Below, piece after piece: positions 1 to 14,217 of a DNA stretch of 64,000 nucleotides. The position numbers were made by a program, and so were the translations under genes. Position 1 is the stretch's first letter. Each line of letters begins with the position of its first letter. Below the pieces are notes generated by a model that worked only from the letters and a program-made list of their open reading frames with translations, made no database searches and had not been told where the DNA came from. The stretch is from Burhinus oedicnemus (lineage: Eukaryota; Chordata; Aves; Charadriiformes; Burhinidae). The stretch covers positions 2,589,965-2,653,964 of the forward strand of contig VFFE01009068.1 of assembly GCA_008921705.1 (NCBI GenBank). The letters run 5' to 3'.

Positions 1-3000
1 CTCTGGAAGCAGACTACTGTCTCAAAAATACACCATTAATTTCAGAGAGTTCAGTTGGTTAGAAGAGACTTAACTAAAAAGTAAAATTACTGAACAGACA
101 ATTGGTTCTGTTTTACCTCAAACCAGGACAGCTATAAATTCACTGTCAGACAGCTGAACCTCCATTTTAATCACTGAAATGAATTGCAATATTTTTATAG
201 CTGGAATTTGAATCATGCCACTAGAATTCTACCTATAGCTGCTCAAACTATTCCATTTTCAACCCTGTTTCAAAATTAAAATAAAACAAAATACTGGAAC
301 ATATTATGTTGCTGACTTTCTATAACTTGGTTATTTCCTGACTGATTGCTCAGAGCAAAGCTACGGGAAACAAGTACGTCATTCTTCCTGCAAAATGTCA
401 ATAAGAAAATAATAATAAAAAATATGATCATAATAAACCACCAGACCCTAAATAGCACTTCTTTAGACATATATACACATACTTAACAGCAGAAGGAGAT
501 TTTCCAACTATCACAGCCCATCAGTCCTTCAGTACTACATCAGTTGGAGGATGGATACAGATCACTATTTACGGGATGACAATGAGGCACTCTTCAGCCA
601 TTATAACTTAGGTCTGAGAGTCAGACAACAAACAGCCACACAACTATGAAGGTTTGTTAAAAAAGCTATCAAGTAGTTTTTAATAATCCACACACAGTCT
701 TTCCCACATACATAAAGACAGACAACATGGTTATCATCTTAACTCACTAAACTAATCATGCTCAGATTTTTTAATGAGCATTAAACTCTCATCCTATTAT
801 TCACCTATTAGCTACTTCCTAGCTTTTTAGTTCCTATTTTTCCTATTCCTCAACTTAGTATTTTCACTGAATCCTTCACAAACATATTAAAAAAAAAATA
901 CTATTTTTTAAGGTGAATTTCCCCCCATGCCCTTGCACATACACTCTCATCTGTGTTTTGTCAGTTCTGGTAACATATATGCATTAAGAAACAAGCTCTG
1001 CAATGAATATTCCTTCTCAGTTTTCACCGTCTTCAAGACTACACCTATAAAACAAAGAAGTAACATCACACAGTGCTTTTATACACAAGAACTACAACAC
1101 AGAGATACTGAGGGCATGAATCATAAAAGGAGCCGCTGCAAAATGCAATAAGCCCAGACGCAGTTTTTTTTCTACTTGGTGTTATTTAGATGCCTAACAA
1201 TAAGATCCATACAAGTGAGCTTATTAGTGAAATGGTGCTGTAGCCTGTAAAAAACACCAATGAGAAAAGTTGCATCCTAGATACCTTCTTTCTCAGAAAT
1301 TATTTACTGGAGAAAAATCATTTTGCACCCTTTTCTGTGTTAACAGCTTAAACTAACCTTATTCTGACAAAATGCAGAAGAAAATGATGGTCCTTCTTGA
1401 GTTCCCAGTGGATGCATGAGATACAGATTATTTTAAGTCACTTTTGTGTTATATGGTGGTTGAATGCTTGTCGCCCACCTCTTAAGCAAATGTTCAGACC
1501 ATCACTCAAAGAAGCAAGAAGCTGATCTGTTTTATATAAGATCATTAAATATTCATCAAGCCAAATAAAAGGAGAAGGGAGAAAGAATAAGAAAGGCTTT
1601 CTGGCCTGGTGGTTAAAACATGAGGAGCGGGTTTTAAAAAAAGGAAAGGATTAAAGCTGTGTCTGCAGCATCTCGTGCGAATTTTCTACAACCGTCCCTA
1701 CAAAACCACGTAACCTCTCTTCCAGCCACATTTTGCATGGGATGTAACTCTGAACTCTAAAAATGTCACTGACTGGCTTCTGACAAAGAATTAAGTATAT
1801 CTACTTCATGATTTCTGACAGCGTTTAGGCATTAATTGGCATCTAGCTGCTCAGCAGTGTAACGTTCAGATGGTTCTGTGTGTAAGCAGATTGGGGACAG
1901 GCTTAGGTGACATTTTAGGCACCCATGGAACTATATTTGATAGAAATTTACTTTTTTCCAGGTTCAGGCAGGTACTAAGATACTTCATTTAGAATTAGAC
2001 AAATGAATCCATGTGGACATCTATTTCCAGAATATTTTGGTTCATATTTATAATGTGTGCCAGCAAAATTTAGGTGCCTATAAATTAGGGGTGCTCATCA
2101 TTGCTTGAGGAACTTGGTGGTACAACTCAAGCTATTAAAAGCTATTTGGGAATCTAAAGACTGACAAGGGTTTTCAAAATCTTTTACATGCCCTGCACTA
2201 CAAGAAAAAAACCAAACCTACAATATGCCTATAAAACTCTTTGAGTGCCAAGTTACCTTTACAAATCTGGCCTGAAAATGTGCTGATGACATTCACTAAG
2301 GAGATCTTACTAACAAGTCTAAAACCTCTACTGTTGATGAAAGTAGTACTGACATGACGCACACTGTGTCCACGAGTAAGTCAACACTCAAATCACAAAA
2401 CACATTTGCAAAGTGGGCAGGGAGGCTCATGTGGTCTTTAATAAAGGCAGTCTGGGTAAAAGTAGCACTGGAAATGAACCATTAGGACATCCCTGCAAGG
2501 TAGCTGGTAAGTTAGTATCCCGAAGTCCCTTGTACTACACTGCCATAAAACCTATTCTGTCGTCACTGTTACTGTCCTCTTGTGCTACCCAAAGCAAATT
2601 GATAAAGGTGGCTAAAATATAAATCATCCAGATTGCAGCATAGGTATTACTGAACTGCCACAACTTCAGCTCTACAGTAAATCAGTAGGATGTGCTGGTG
2701 CAGTTCTTATCCTGTATCTTTCCTTTAAATCAGCAGTTCAGAGATCTCTTATTGCTGTGCAGTGGCCCAGAGAAAGGATTCCTTCTTTACAACTTGCCAG
2801 TTCAATTATCAGCTTCATATGGATTTTGGAATTTAAGGAGCTGATGCCTTGCTGCCATCTTTGGATTCAGGCAGGCAGTCTGATATCTTGGCACCTTTCA
2901 GGTCATTTATGAAAGATTTTCTTCAGAAGGAAAGGCTAGAATTTGATTTTGTTTATTTGTTACAAATAAAAGTTGATGTAGGAACCGATTATCCACTATT

Positions 3001-6000
3001 TTATGTTGGAGCAATTCCTAGTACACCAGTGTTTGAATCTTGGTTGTGGCAAATAAAATCAGCAATTTACATATATTCAGCCACTGCCTCCCCTCCTCAA
3101 ATGTCAACAGTTCCTCTCCTTGTTCCCCTACTAGTATTGCAAAGAAAACTATCAAATGTGGTTCCTTAATATACCACAGTAAAGCTATTTTTTCTACTCA
3201 ATGAGAGGAAGACTTTTTTTTTCCTCTGCCGTATTAACAACTGGATGATCTTTTGAAGGCACAAAGGCTCATCCGCTGTTTGAACAGTGAGGTGCTATGT
3301 CTCACTGGATTATGCTCAGTGATTAATATTGGTTTAGGACTTAAAATCTGTGAACAGAGGATTCATTCAGAATCACATGCAAGAGCCATGAAAGAATCCC
3401 AGGACTATCAAACATCTGCTGAAAACTGTCTGACAGGGTTTGGTTTGTGTTCAGGCATGAGGTGATATGGAGTGAAAGCAGCAAGAAAAAGTGGATGAAT
3501 TTGGAGCTACTGAACCAAATAAGTAGCAAGTGGGGCTGATAATTTGAGCATCTGTGTCTGTATCATTTCTTGCAAGACCATAAATTGCAGGCTTGAGCAC
3601 TTGAACCTGCCCTTCAGGCATCTTTCTCATCTGAATTCTCTCAGGACTGTTGAAAATATCGATTACTGTTGCCCTATCGCTAAAAGGACAGCAGAAATAA
3701 AGGGGGCTTAGAGGCAGGCAGTAAAAGTGATTGAGACATGAAAAGTTTTCCACATAGAACTTTAAAGATTTCATCTATTTAATTTAGAAATGAGACAAAT
3801 AGGGCATGATAGAGATGTATACAGTAGTTAAAACAATACCAAAGCTAAATTATCTGTTCCTATTCATCTTTTACCTTCCAGACTGAAAGTCAAAAAATGT
3901 TAAAAAAAGGAAAAGGAAATGCTTTGTAGAATGACATGATCGATTTAGAGAATGTACAGTCACTAAACCTAACAAAATGGGGATTAGAGAAGTATTTGAC
4001 ATGCTTGTGAACTCTTAACAACAGCTCTTTTTAACAGAGTTAAAAAATAAATAAGTAAGGTGTACTTGGATAAAACCTACCTCCAAATAGACTGTTACAT
4101 TATAATCTACCTAAAAGTGTGTTTAACTTTCTCCTAGCCTCTACTTCTGACCATTTACAGAGACAGGAGGAGAGACAGACTTTTAAGATGATGTTCCTAC
4201 AATATGGGAAACCTAGCTACATAATTATCTTATGTTTCATATAAGTTAGGATACTCCTTTAGACCGGAACAAATAGTAAAATTGATGCTTGCTGTACTAA
4301 CAGCAATAAATACAGATAAAAGATGAAGGATATGACTGAGGAGATACTCTCCAGCTATAGATGTCCTGACCTGGTTATTACTGGATTGACCATTGGATCC
4401 ATATTATCCTTTATCAGTTAGAATCTCTGTCCCCAAAACATCATGCCAGCCTCAGTGGGATGTCTAGCAGTCAGCGAATTATTTCCAGTGAAAATCATCA
4501 TCTGCAAACAATTGTATCCCAAGATGCAAATGGTTAGTTGAAATTACACCTCTGAGGACCTCTGCAACATTGTCTGTTGATGGCTGGTGCAGATTGGTGT
4601 GCGAGGCAGTCCTTGCTGAAGGACCCTTGCCTGCTTCATGCTGTTTCCCTGCTCCCTCAAGACTGCTCCATAGTTTCATTAATACCTTGAGTGTCATTTA
4701 TTTATGAATTGATATCCTTTAAGCTTCCCAGGAAAATAAAAAGATGGTCCTGTGGTCTGTTAACAGAAACCATAGCAGTCTCTTTAGGACTGCCGGTCTG
4801 AATCAAGTCCAAGGCAGTAGTAAAAGTATTATATTTCTCTCCAGTAGTTCCTGAAATGAAATCTGTACAATTTTTAAAGCTTTTTCTCTTCCTCTGCTAT
4901 CACTCTTTACTTTCACACCTGCCTGAAATCAGCACCCATATCTATTTCCAGTCTTCTCCTCTCTAACCCTCAATGATTTCACTTTTATTTCTGGCTTCTG
5001 CACAAAAGGTTACCAGACATAACTGGCAAGCAAGGATGTCTGGACAGTGGAATATTGCTTTACTGGGATATTTCAGATAGTTTTGGTCTTTCGGTTCATC
5101 TTGCTTCACTCCAGAAAAAAATTATTTGTGAACTCCAGAAAACAATATTGGCACTGCTGAGTTTTCAGCAAAGAGGGCAGTTTGTTTCATTTCCATTGAT
5201 CTTCTTCCTATGTAGTTATGACCTGTTTAGCTTGCAGGCTGACTAGCTTGTCTGGGAAGCATGGCAATCTGCCTTGTCATCAACTGTGTGGCACAGAAAT
5301 CAGGGAACAGACAAACCCGCCAGATTCCCAGCTCCAGAGAAGACTGCCCGGCCTACGGGTTCCCAGCCAGCCAGTGCTTGGCTTGTCAGGTTGATATAAA
5401 GAATGCTTCTCTACTAATTTGGGAACCACCTGTTTAATTTGCCAGTCACCAGCTAACCTGGGCGATGACTCACCAGGCAGCCATCTGTTTTTTCACAAAA
5501 AGTTTTGACAGAATTACATGTTTGCATCTTTCAGTTCTATAGAAACTTAGCAAAAATGGCTTTTGTGGAAAGGTTTCAACCAGCTCTGTTTGGTCCTGTG
5601 TTGATCAAAGGCTGGAGGGACACCAGGCTCATGTTCCCATCAGAACTTTAATGGTTACTTGGTCAGGAAGAACCTACAATGTATGGGATAGACATTGGAC
5701 TGGATTGCCCATCTATGCTGTTCCTTACTACAAATAAGGAGAAACGTTTACTATATATAGGATTCATTAAATCCAAGGTTGACAGACTGATGCACTTACT
5801 AATTGGCTGACATGCCATTTAAAGATACTCTAGTATGTGCTGTTCCTCATCCTGTAGATATTTTTAGACCTCTGTTTTATGTAGATTTTTTTTTTTCCTA
5901 AGGTATTATTTTTACCTGCACTGTCTTTGCTGTAGACTTTAAGACTTATGGGATTCTCTAAACAGAATAATTTTTCCTTAACAGAATATTTGTGATCAGT

Positions 6001-6019
6001 GATTTTTTTCTCTTAGCTC

Positions 6020-6271
6020 TTGTTAAGCCAGATTCTCATGAACACTTTTCTTATCACTCCAGGCCTTCCTAGGATTACATCTAATTTGCCACATAGAGTT
6101 ATTTCTACAAAGAGAATTAAAGCCCTTAATCATACTTGGTTTAGTGACTCCCTTTTGCTTAGCGATCTTGTGACTATTTTGCCTTCTGTTTTGTCCTCCT
6201 CTAGGGCTGATGATGACTTGATTGATTCACACAATCCATCAGTGACTGATTTCTTAGACCACTTATCTTAG
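6020..6271 (+). pseudogene. Decayed L2-like LINE ORF2 fragment (endonuclease to RT linker)
   Basis: An 83-codon frame resembles the stretch between endonuclease and reverse transcriptase in L2-clade LINE proteins as I remember them. A hydrophobic TFLITPGL segment sits where the endonuclease SDHxxI end would be. It is followed by a basic block, RVISTKRIKALN, like the family's RxxSYRKIKSI, then FSDSL, and finally DDLIDSHN with FLDHLS, like the family's DDLVxxYN and LDxxAP. The order of these blocks matches the family. The downstream RT is not seen. Avian L2 copies are very old, so an open frame of this length is unexpected and may be chance. The match is by pattern, not by alignment. Confidence 0.5.
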
Positions 6272-6556
6272 TACAAAACATCATTCATGTCTGCTTTTAT
6301 TATTTTGGTTTACTGCAGAATTATACACAAAAATGGGGGAGAAGAACACTAGATATGCACACACTGCCCATGCAAAAGATCCGTAAAAATCCATTTTAAT
6401 TTTGGCTTGTTCTCATTACCTTCAGTGTCTTTATGAGAAGATGGCTAGGACATGATTACTTGTCAAAAATTAAGAGCTGCCTTGTGCCAGTGAAACCTTG
6501 CACTTGTTTTGTCTGTGAAAAATTATAAATAGAACTGAGCTTATAAGAAAAAAAAT

Positions 6557-6917
6557 AGCTCAGTGGCTGGAAAGCAACCTTAAAGAAAAATGATGTTCAT
6601 AGCCATGCAGGCAGTAGCTCGAAAAGCAGCTTTTATAAAACATATTTAATGTTTACAGTCACTCAGTGGCTGAGAGCAGTAATACTTTTAAAATATGTTT
6701 AATGTTTAAAACCACTTGGTGGCCAAAAGAACAACTCTTGCTGAAAGGATATTTAATGTTCAGAGTCATTTTGTGGTAAGGAAAAAGCAACTTCTTGTTA
6801 ATTTTTAACATTTACAGCTGATCAGTGGCTACTAAAACAACTATCAATACAACATGTTTTATGTTTAGAGATGCTATGTGCCTGTATAAAAGCAATTCCT
6901 ACATCTTAATACTACAC
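6557..6917. repeat. Degenerate tandem repeat, period about 53 bp, 6-7 units
   Basis: Successive units begin at about 6557, 6605, 6660, 6713, 6767, 6820 and 6873. The four central units are 53, 54, 53 and 53 bp long. Each carries a CAGTGGCT-like block near its start (CTCAGTGGCTG, CTTGGTGGCC, TTTTGTGG, ATCAGTGGCTA), then an AAAAGCAACT-like block, and ends with a TTTAATGTTTACAG-like block. The first and last units are more diverged. It is not a known family that I can name and looks like an old minisatellite. Confidence 0.7.
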
Positions 6918-8717
6918 TAAAACATGCCAATACCTTTCCCTCAGCAACAGTATCATTGACAAAAAAATAACGCATAATCCCAACAACTCTAACACAGTAT
7001 GTCTTGAACCTAAAAATGATTATGCAAACCACAAGAGTACCAATAATTACAAATCTTCTCCTTATAAACTAAAAGAATTAATACTCAAATTAATATCCAG
7101 CACCATTTAAATGACAAACATATACATTTAGAGCAAACCCAAATAGCTTAATTTTAATAATGAAAGTATTGGTTGGTTAACCTAATGGAGAGGTCTGCAT
7201 CAAAAGACTTGGGTGTGATGAAATATAAAATTTTCTTTGATTTATGCTACTGAGCTGGAGAAAAGTCAACATGTGGATAGGAACATAATGGCTTTATCTG
7301 CTGTGACATGAGTTTTTAACTTTGCCCACTTCCAGTTAAATACCATAAAGTAGGCCTGGATAGACATGAAGTAAGACTCAAATGTTTTGCGTGAATTTGG
7401 CACTCACACTGACATTTTGGGACTGTGAAACCAGCTAGCAGAAAATATTTAACCAGTGTCTCGCTTTTTTAACAGCAAAAGCTTCTCAGACATTTTGCTG
7501 TGTGCATGTTTTTAGGGTCCTGTCTGTTACAGCTTTCATTTCACATAGATAGTCCCAGCTGACAGTATTTGCCGAATTTCCTAGTTTTGCTGACAATTTC
7601 CAACAGCCAGGGTGTATGAAATGAAACTCACAGTGAGTATGACAATAGCCACAATCCTTTAACCAAGCAAGCCTTGATTCTCTGCATTGTTTTCTTTCTC
7701 CCTTTTGATCTAAAAGGGTTTTGTCTGTAAGGTTTTTCACAGTACTTGAAGCTGCCTAGGTTGCCTAGTGATCTATCATAATGTCAAGAAACACTTTTGT
7801 TTCAAAAGCATTTACTGCCTATTTGTAATTTTCTCTCAAAATCTCAGTGTTGGAGGCTTTTTTTATTTTTATTTTGTTTTGTATTTTTGTGCAATGCCCC
7901 TTATAAGTGGGGAAAAATTTCTTTGACAAAATGCTAAGCAGACATAACCTGCCTTTCCTTTTGCTCGTTCCTTAAAACTCACCTTTCTCTACAGTGGCTG
8001 TAAAACTTAGTCTGATGATCAGTGCAGTAGCTGTTCCTTTTCACAATTAAGAAAATGAATCAAAACCCAAAGATTCGTAATTAACAAAGCAGTTCTAAGT
8101 GAGAAACCACTGAAACACCAACTGTGATGTGTAAACAGCCATCTGATACAGTCCCAGGACAGAGAACTGAATAGCAGCGACGGGACATGCATTTTTCAGA
8201 AAAGTGGTCTCTATGATCTAGGGCACTAGGTCTGACCCAGGCGATGGACGATTTTGTACACTCTGTAATAAAGTACCAAGTTAGAAGACATGTGGCTATG
8301 ATCCTGTAAGGGGGGAGTCCGTACAGTTTTGTGAAGGGAAATCACCCTTCACTAAACCTGTTAAAACCATTGGGTGAATCACTGAGTATATAGCTCCAGA
8401 CTACTTGCATAGATAAACAGTATCTAAATTTCAAAAAAGCTTTCAGCAAGGTTCCTAAGCAAAAGGTCTTAAAAAAACCCCAAAGACAGATTAAGCTAGA
8501 ACAGCCTTTTCTAAGATATCATCCAAGTAAAAATAGAAATCAAATGGTAGGAATAAATTGCCAGTCTTTATATGAGAGGTGGGTTGCCACTGGCATCTCA
8601 CTTGGATCTGAACTCATAGGTTGCCAGTAAAAGAGAATATATAAGCAGGTGACAGCTTGACAAAATGAAAGCTTGACTGCAAAGTGTTACAGGGGAATCT
8701 TAACGTAACAAGTAACT

Positions 8718-8735
8718 GGGGATAGGGGATAGGGG
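8718..8735 (+). repeat. Short GGGGATA triplicate
   Basis: Three copies of a 7-bp unit containing GGGG lie in tandem. A further GGGG run is about 22 bases upstream, so this is only a marginal G-quadruplex candidate. Confidence 0.5.
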
Positions 8736-9479
8736 ATTTCACACTGAGAAATACAAAGTAAGAGGCATAGGAAAAAAATACCCTATCAATACTTTCACAG
8801 AGGTAGGTTGTAGCTAGGTTACCTATTAATTCTTGACCTTGGGATCACTGTGGAAAATCCTCCAAAGTTTTCATCTCAATGATCATCAGTGGACAAAAAG
8901 GGGAAAATGACTGATGGGAATTATTAGATAAGGGAAAGAGAACAAACAAGAATATTCCAGATGTTCGCATCTTGAATATGACATCCAATTCCCATCATTG
9001 TCTCTAAGGACTCGATAACACCAGAAAAAGCTATGGAGACCAGGATGGAGATGGAGGTGCTGCAGGCAGGAGCTGACAGATTATATTGCCAATTATCTCT
9101 CCATAAGTGTGTGTTATACAATTCAAAAATCTTTCTGGCCTCTACAGATTCCCAAAGTAATATCTTCTGCAACAGCCTGGGTACACTTTTGGAAGTCCTT
9201 AAAAATACATTGCCAGAAGCTAGGAATCTATATCAAGGGAAGGATTGCTCAGTATTTGCTCCAAGGCTTTATAGTCCTTCCCTCCCCAGCCTCTGCTCAG
9301 TGTAAGCTTCAGGCTAAACTCAGGCACAAGGTACTAAGCCATGGGCGATCTGAGTGCAGGTTCCTACCCACCAGTTCATCAGGTTAGCTTTCTACATATT
9401 GTAATCCTTTCAAATGAAACTACATAGATGGCTATGTTAAACAAAAGTTCCATTTGTGAATGTATATATATGATTTGTC

Positions 9480-9518
9480 AATGTTTAAATATAAGCCAAT
9501 GTTTAAATATAAGCCAAT
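9480..9518. repeat. 18-bp perfect tandem duplication
   Basis: Two adjacent copies of an 18-bp AT-rich unit (AATGTTTAAATATAAGCC) are seen, a recent-looking local duplication. Confidence 0.8.
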
Positions 9519-12500
9519 TAAGTATTCATTTCAGAAGGAAAACTGCCAGAAAATTTATAGAGACTATTTTTAGGCTGTCAGTACCCTGGGAAGCAAATCC
9601 ATAACACTCTTCAAGTAGCTGCCTTGCACGGTGGAGGATACGTAGTAAAAATAACCTGATATCAACTTTCTAGTATCATTGACCATTTTAGTGTTATAAC
9701 ATAGTGTTACAACTGAGGCAGTTCCAAATAGAATATTCGAACCTAATCAGTAATAGAGCTATTTAATGTGAACATATTCCATTACTCATTAATTAATAAC
9801 TAAAAAGGCAGAATAATTGCCATGGTGATCTGGAGTTTGTAGAGCCCCCCCTAAGCAATAAAGAGTTAATCTAGTGGAAAGGTATGAAAGGAAATTGTCT
9901 AGGAAAGAACATATGGAATCTATATGTTATGGAATTAATGGGTTTAATACAGCCCTACCTGGTCTCTGTCTAAGCATAGAGGAATAATGGAAAGACATTA
10001 GAAAACAATTAGGAGACTGTGACAGTAGAAGTTACAGATTTGTCACATGTAATACATATGATCAGTTAAAGTCAGCATGTCAGTGAAAGAAAGGTATGAG
10101 AAATGCAGATACATTTCTGTGCACATTTTTATGTATAAATATATCAAAATATATAACAAGATCTTTCCTTGAATGTGAGTTTAACACTAGTATGCTCCTA
10201 GTCTCAGTCATCTGGACTGATAGCTTCAATAAAGGGATAACTTTGGTTTAATCTCACCATATATTTGCATGTTTACGTGAGCTGTATTGCAACGGAGGCT
10301 GGCACGGCTGCCAGAAGCAACAACACAGTTGATTAAATATACTTAAGGACAAAATATTGTGCTAATACTAACTTACAAATGGGGAAATTACAGCCCCATT
10401 TTCAGTCCTCATACATAGATTTCCATTTCTGGTTTGTTCTACATTTTGGAACTCTTATTAAATTAAGACAATATTTTCAAGTAAAGATATTGATAAAACC
10501 AATCCAATATCAGAAAATATATATTAGGAGTCCAGCCCTTAAGTTTTTATAAGTCTCTCATTAAGCATAGGATAACAGCATAGGAATCTCTGTTCTTAAA
10601 ATACTGTCTCTGCGTTATACCCTGACTCCATCTGCTGAGTTTCTCTGCAGGGAATTTCACATCATTGTCCTTTCAAAAATAAGTTCTTCACCATGAAGTT
10701 TTCCTCACCCTGTTTATTATATGAGCAATACACTGTCAACTTAAGAGGTACCAATATCCTTCCGCAGCACCGCAGAAACTATGCACACTTAGAAAGCATC
10801 AGAAATAATGGAAATCACAGATGGGTACCATAGCCTGCATGTTACACCAGTGGGTAACCAAGGGGCTTTTCAAAAGAGGATCTTTTTTGTTTATATCTGT
10901 GATTGACTGTACTCTTCAGCATACATGAGCAGGTTATAGTGCATGTATGGAAGAAGTGTTGCTAGCTGGCCATTCAAGCCATTGGCATAAAACAGGTAGG
11001 CGTCCTAGTTCATAGTGGGCTTAAATTAGAGTTTTAGAACACAGTAAACATCCTGCTAACATTTTTTTTTCTTAGCAAAAAGCGTATGAAAGAATTTGGC
11101 TCCCAGTAAGGAATGCACTACTAAGCAAAAATGGCAAACCTAAAATTATGTTCTCTTCAGAAAAGGCTAAAAGATATGCATTACCATAATCTTTTTTAAG
11201 GAGTGGTATTGATTAGATGGAAAACCAAAGAAACCCAAGTGTACAGAAACTGTTGAAGAAACTTTAATATAACCTCAAACTTAATTTGAAGGAAAAAAAT
11301 AAATTTCCACCTAAAATATGCATGGAAAAATAACACAACAAAGTTCTTAGAAAATCTGCCATGGAAAACTTGGATATGACAGATATGTCCAAATTATATA
11401 TATGTGCATAAAACCAGATATTAAGGATCTTACAAATTTCCATCTTTTTGTAACTTTTCCAGTAAAAAATCACCAAGGTCCAGGATCAAGCTGATATGCA
11501 ATTTTAGTATAACTCTGTGAATGGAACTCTGAATCTGGGGATGAATGCTACAACATTTTTTCAGCCAACAAAGCTTCAGCAACAGTAGTTAGTACAAAGG
11601 TCAGAGATGTTACAAAACTGAGAACAGTGCAGCCATGAAAATTTCTGAAATGTGTGTAAGGGGTCTGAAGGACACTTTTCTTCCCAAGACTTCCCAGCCT
11701 CATGCAATCCTCTCTTATGGCTGCAGACTGGTACCTCAAGGGTGTTTTACACAATTCAGTTTATTTCACTGTCCACATGGAATATATACTGTGTGTTTAC
11801 ATTGAGTTTATATCTTGAGGATTTTATTAGCTGCTTCTCTACCTCTGTATTCCCCTTTCAACATGAACTCTGGCATCCATATTTTGCTCCTTATAACCTT
11901 AGGATAAACTACCAAACTGAGGAAACCTTTGGATGCGAGTGTCATGCAGCAATAAAAGACAGCAAGTCACTTGTCACAAAAGCTTGTCAGGCTCATAGAA
12001 ATGACTATTAAGGGGCGAAAAAAGTCATGTTGTAGTGCATTTCCCAAAACAGAAACTGTGTGCCTGAGTGTAGTTCATAATAAATACTGTTGCAAAAATA
12101 TAGTAAGTGAAGTTTAGGACATTTGGGAATTGAAAAAAGACAACAAGAAAATGAAAGTGTAAAAACATAGATAAGAGAAAGAGTTTATCAGGGTTTTTGC
12201 CTAAGCCAAGACAATGTTACACTGCACCAGCTAAAAAATCAAAGTGATTTTCAATGTCAGCTGCAGGCAGTGGAAGGTCTAGGCATCTCCATAGGTGCAA
12301 CTAAATGGTCCTGATGATAGGGTGCAGTAGTTTTAGATCCTCGGAGAAATCTGTGCTTGCATAAGGTAGCAAAAGCACGGATAAAAGAGAGCAAGAGAGT
12401 GGAGAGAACTACATCAGAGAAGGCACAATTCCTGGCACATCACAGGCAACAGAAGGCATTTATGGATATTTTTGCTGCAAGACAACCCAACAGCAAAAAT

Positions 12501-14217
12501 TATCTGCTTTCGTAACCACTAATTGGAGTTTAGGCCTCCATTTAGGGCACTGTTTCCTTGCCTTGTTTTTTCTGATCAATTTTCATCCATCCTTGATTTT
12601 TCTTATAGAGGAAAATAAAACTGTTATGAATAAATCTTCTAGAGGTAGTGAATGTGACTGGATAAAGTGAAGATCAAGAGGATGAGTTTTTGCCATAGCA
12701 TCTACTGCTGTTTTCCCAAAGGAGAATAAATTGAAAAGCATTTCTTTTAAAATGCTGTATACATGACACAGCATACTCAGCTGCATCTCAACAACATCAA
12801 TAGTGCACCTATATAGCGAATCTATAGATGTCTCTGTGGGTGACAATTGTGAATTCATATCTACACATGTATGAGGTTAACGTGATCATCTCTACGTATC
12901 TACTCATATCACATTTTATTTCTTTCTACCACTCTTTGTCACAAAATTTAAAATACTTCCTCATTAATTCCATATAGCAACTTGTGTAGATAGCTAGTTG
13001 CCTCCTGGATTGTCTTTAAAAACATCATCATCTGAGCCGCTTAGCTGAAGGGACAACAGGATCCCTCTGCACATTTCAGAGTCAGAAAACTTCCAAAACT
13101 TTTAGCATCTACAGGGAGTATTAAATTACTAGTACCGGCTTGTGAAGTACTGGGAAAAGACAACTTAGGAGAGAAAATGACAGTAAGATGAAACCAGCAC
13201 TGGGAAGTTAAAGGCCTTCCAGCCCACAATGAATTAATTTCTGGTGCCCTCAGGGAAGCCTGGAGCACCATCTGGCAGCAGGACACAAGCAGTGTGCTCA
13301 TGTTGCAAACATACTGCTCAGAACCACTGCAGAGTCAGCCATCAGGCAGAGATCTGAAGGACCCATTTAGTCTATTCTCCTGCTCCAAAGCACGATCAAT
13401 GCTCTTTATGTCTTTCCTGGCAAATATCTATCATGTTGTGAAAATTCTTCAAAGAAAACCTTGTATCTTTCAGTATCCTTACTACAGTCCACCTTCTTTG
13501 GAGAGAAAATTATTCTCTCTTGTACACTAGCTTTTTGAAAACTTACTGTGTTTCTAGTCAGTCTTCTCTTTTTTTTGACTTAAGAATCCAATGTACTCAA
13601 TATTTTCTTGGACACTAGGTTTTTGAGACCTTGAGCCAGTCTTGCTGGGCCTCTCTGACTCCCGTTCTTGCATTGTGGAGAGCCAGGTGAGGGCAATCAT
13701 TACTTTCAGCACCCACAGTGTAGCACTTGGATAAAGAATTGTCCCTTAATTCGTAATTAGTGGATCATGCAAGTGCGATTTAACAGCCACAAAGACAAGA
13801 ACAGTAAATGGCAGGATGCTGTCGTACCATCTAATTCTGTACAGCAAACAGTCAATGTTAACCAGGAAGAGAGGGGAACAAACTTCATCAAGTGAAATAA
13901 CAGGCTTGGGGGTCCACAGAACCCCTGGACCTTAGCATACCTGCCTTGAATATCTTTTTTTTTTCTCCTCCTGTCCTCAGAGACTTAAAGTCACAAGCAC
14001 TCTTTTTGCAGGAGAATGAGCTTCTAAATAAGAAAATAAAGCTAAAACAAAACTGTAATCTATCTATTTCTAAGCACAGAGCGAGACATTTCTAATAATA
14101 AGTTTTAGAAGTTATATTTTCATTTCAACCTCTCTTTCTTTCCTTAGCAGGAAATGCACATTGAGACAATTAAGTAATATGCAGTTAGTTATCAAGTTTT
14201 TAAAACTTCTTACTCAC

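Larger units (their letters stand above)
1..14217 (-). other. CDH12: CDH12 intron following the second coding exon (partial)
   Basis: This is intronic sequence running from the donor at 14217 off the left edge of the window. It is AT-rich. I see no cadherin exon and no ORF with a recognisable domain except the LINE-like frame at 6020-6271. The other supported structures are the 53-bp tandem repeat at 6557-6917, the G-rich short repeat at 8718-8735 and the 18-bp duplication near 9480-9518. I see nothing supportable in 1-5850, 6920-8700 or 9520-14200. Confidence 0.85.

Noticed and set aside
1900..2095. Repeated TTAGGCACC / TTAGGTGCC motifs suggesting an old repeat
   Set aside because: Only two short motif matches, with no longer alignment I could support.
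8692..8735. G-quadruplex candidate
   Set aside because: Only three close GGGG runs; the fourth is about 22 bases away, beyond the usual loop limit.
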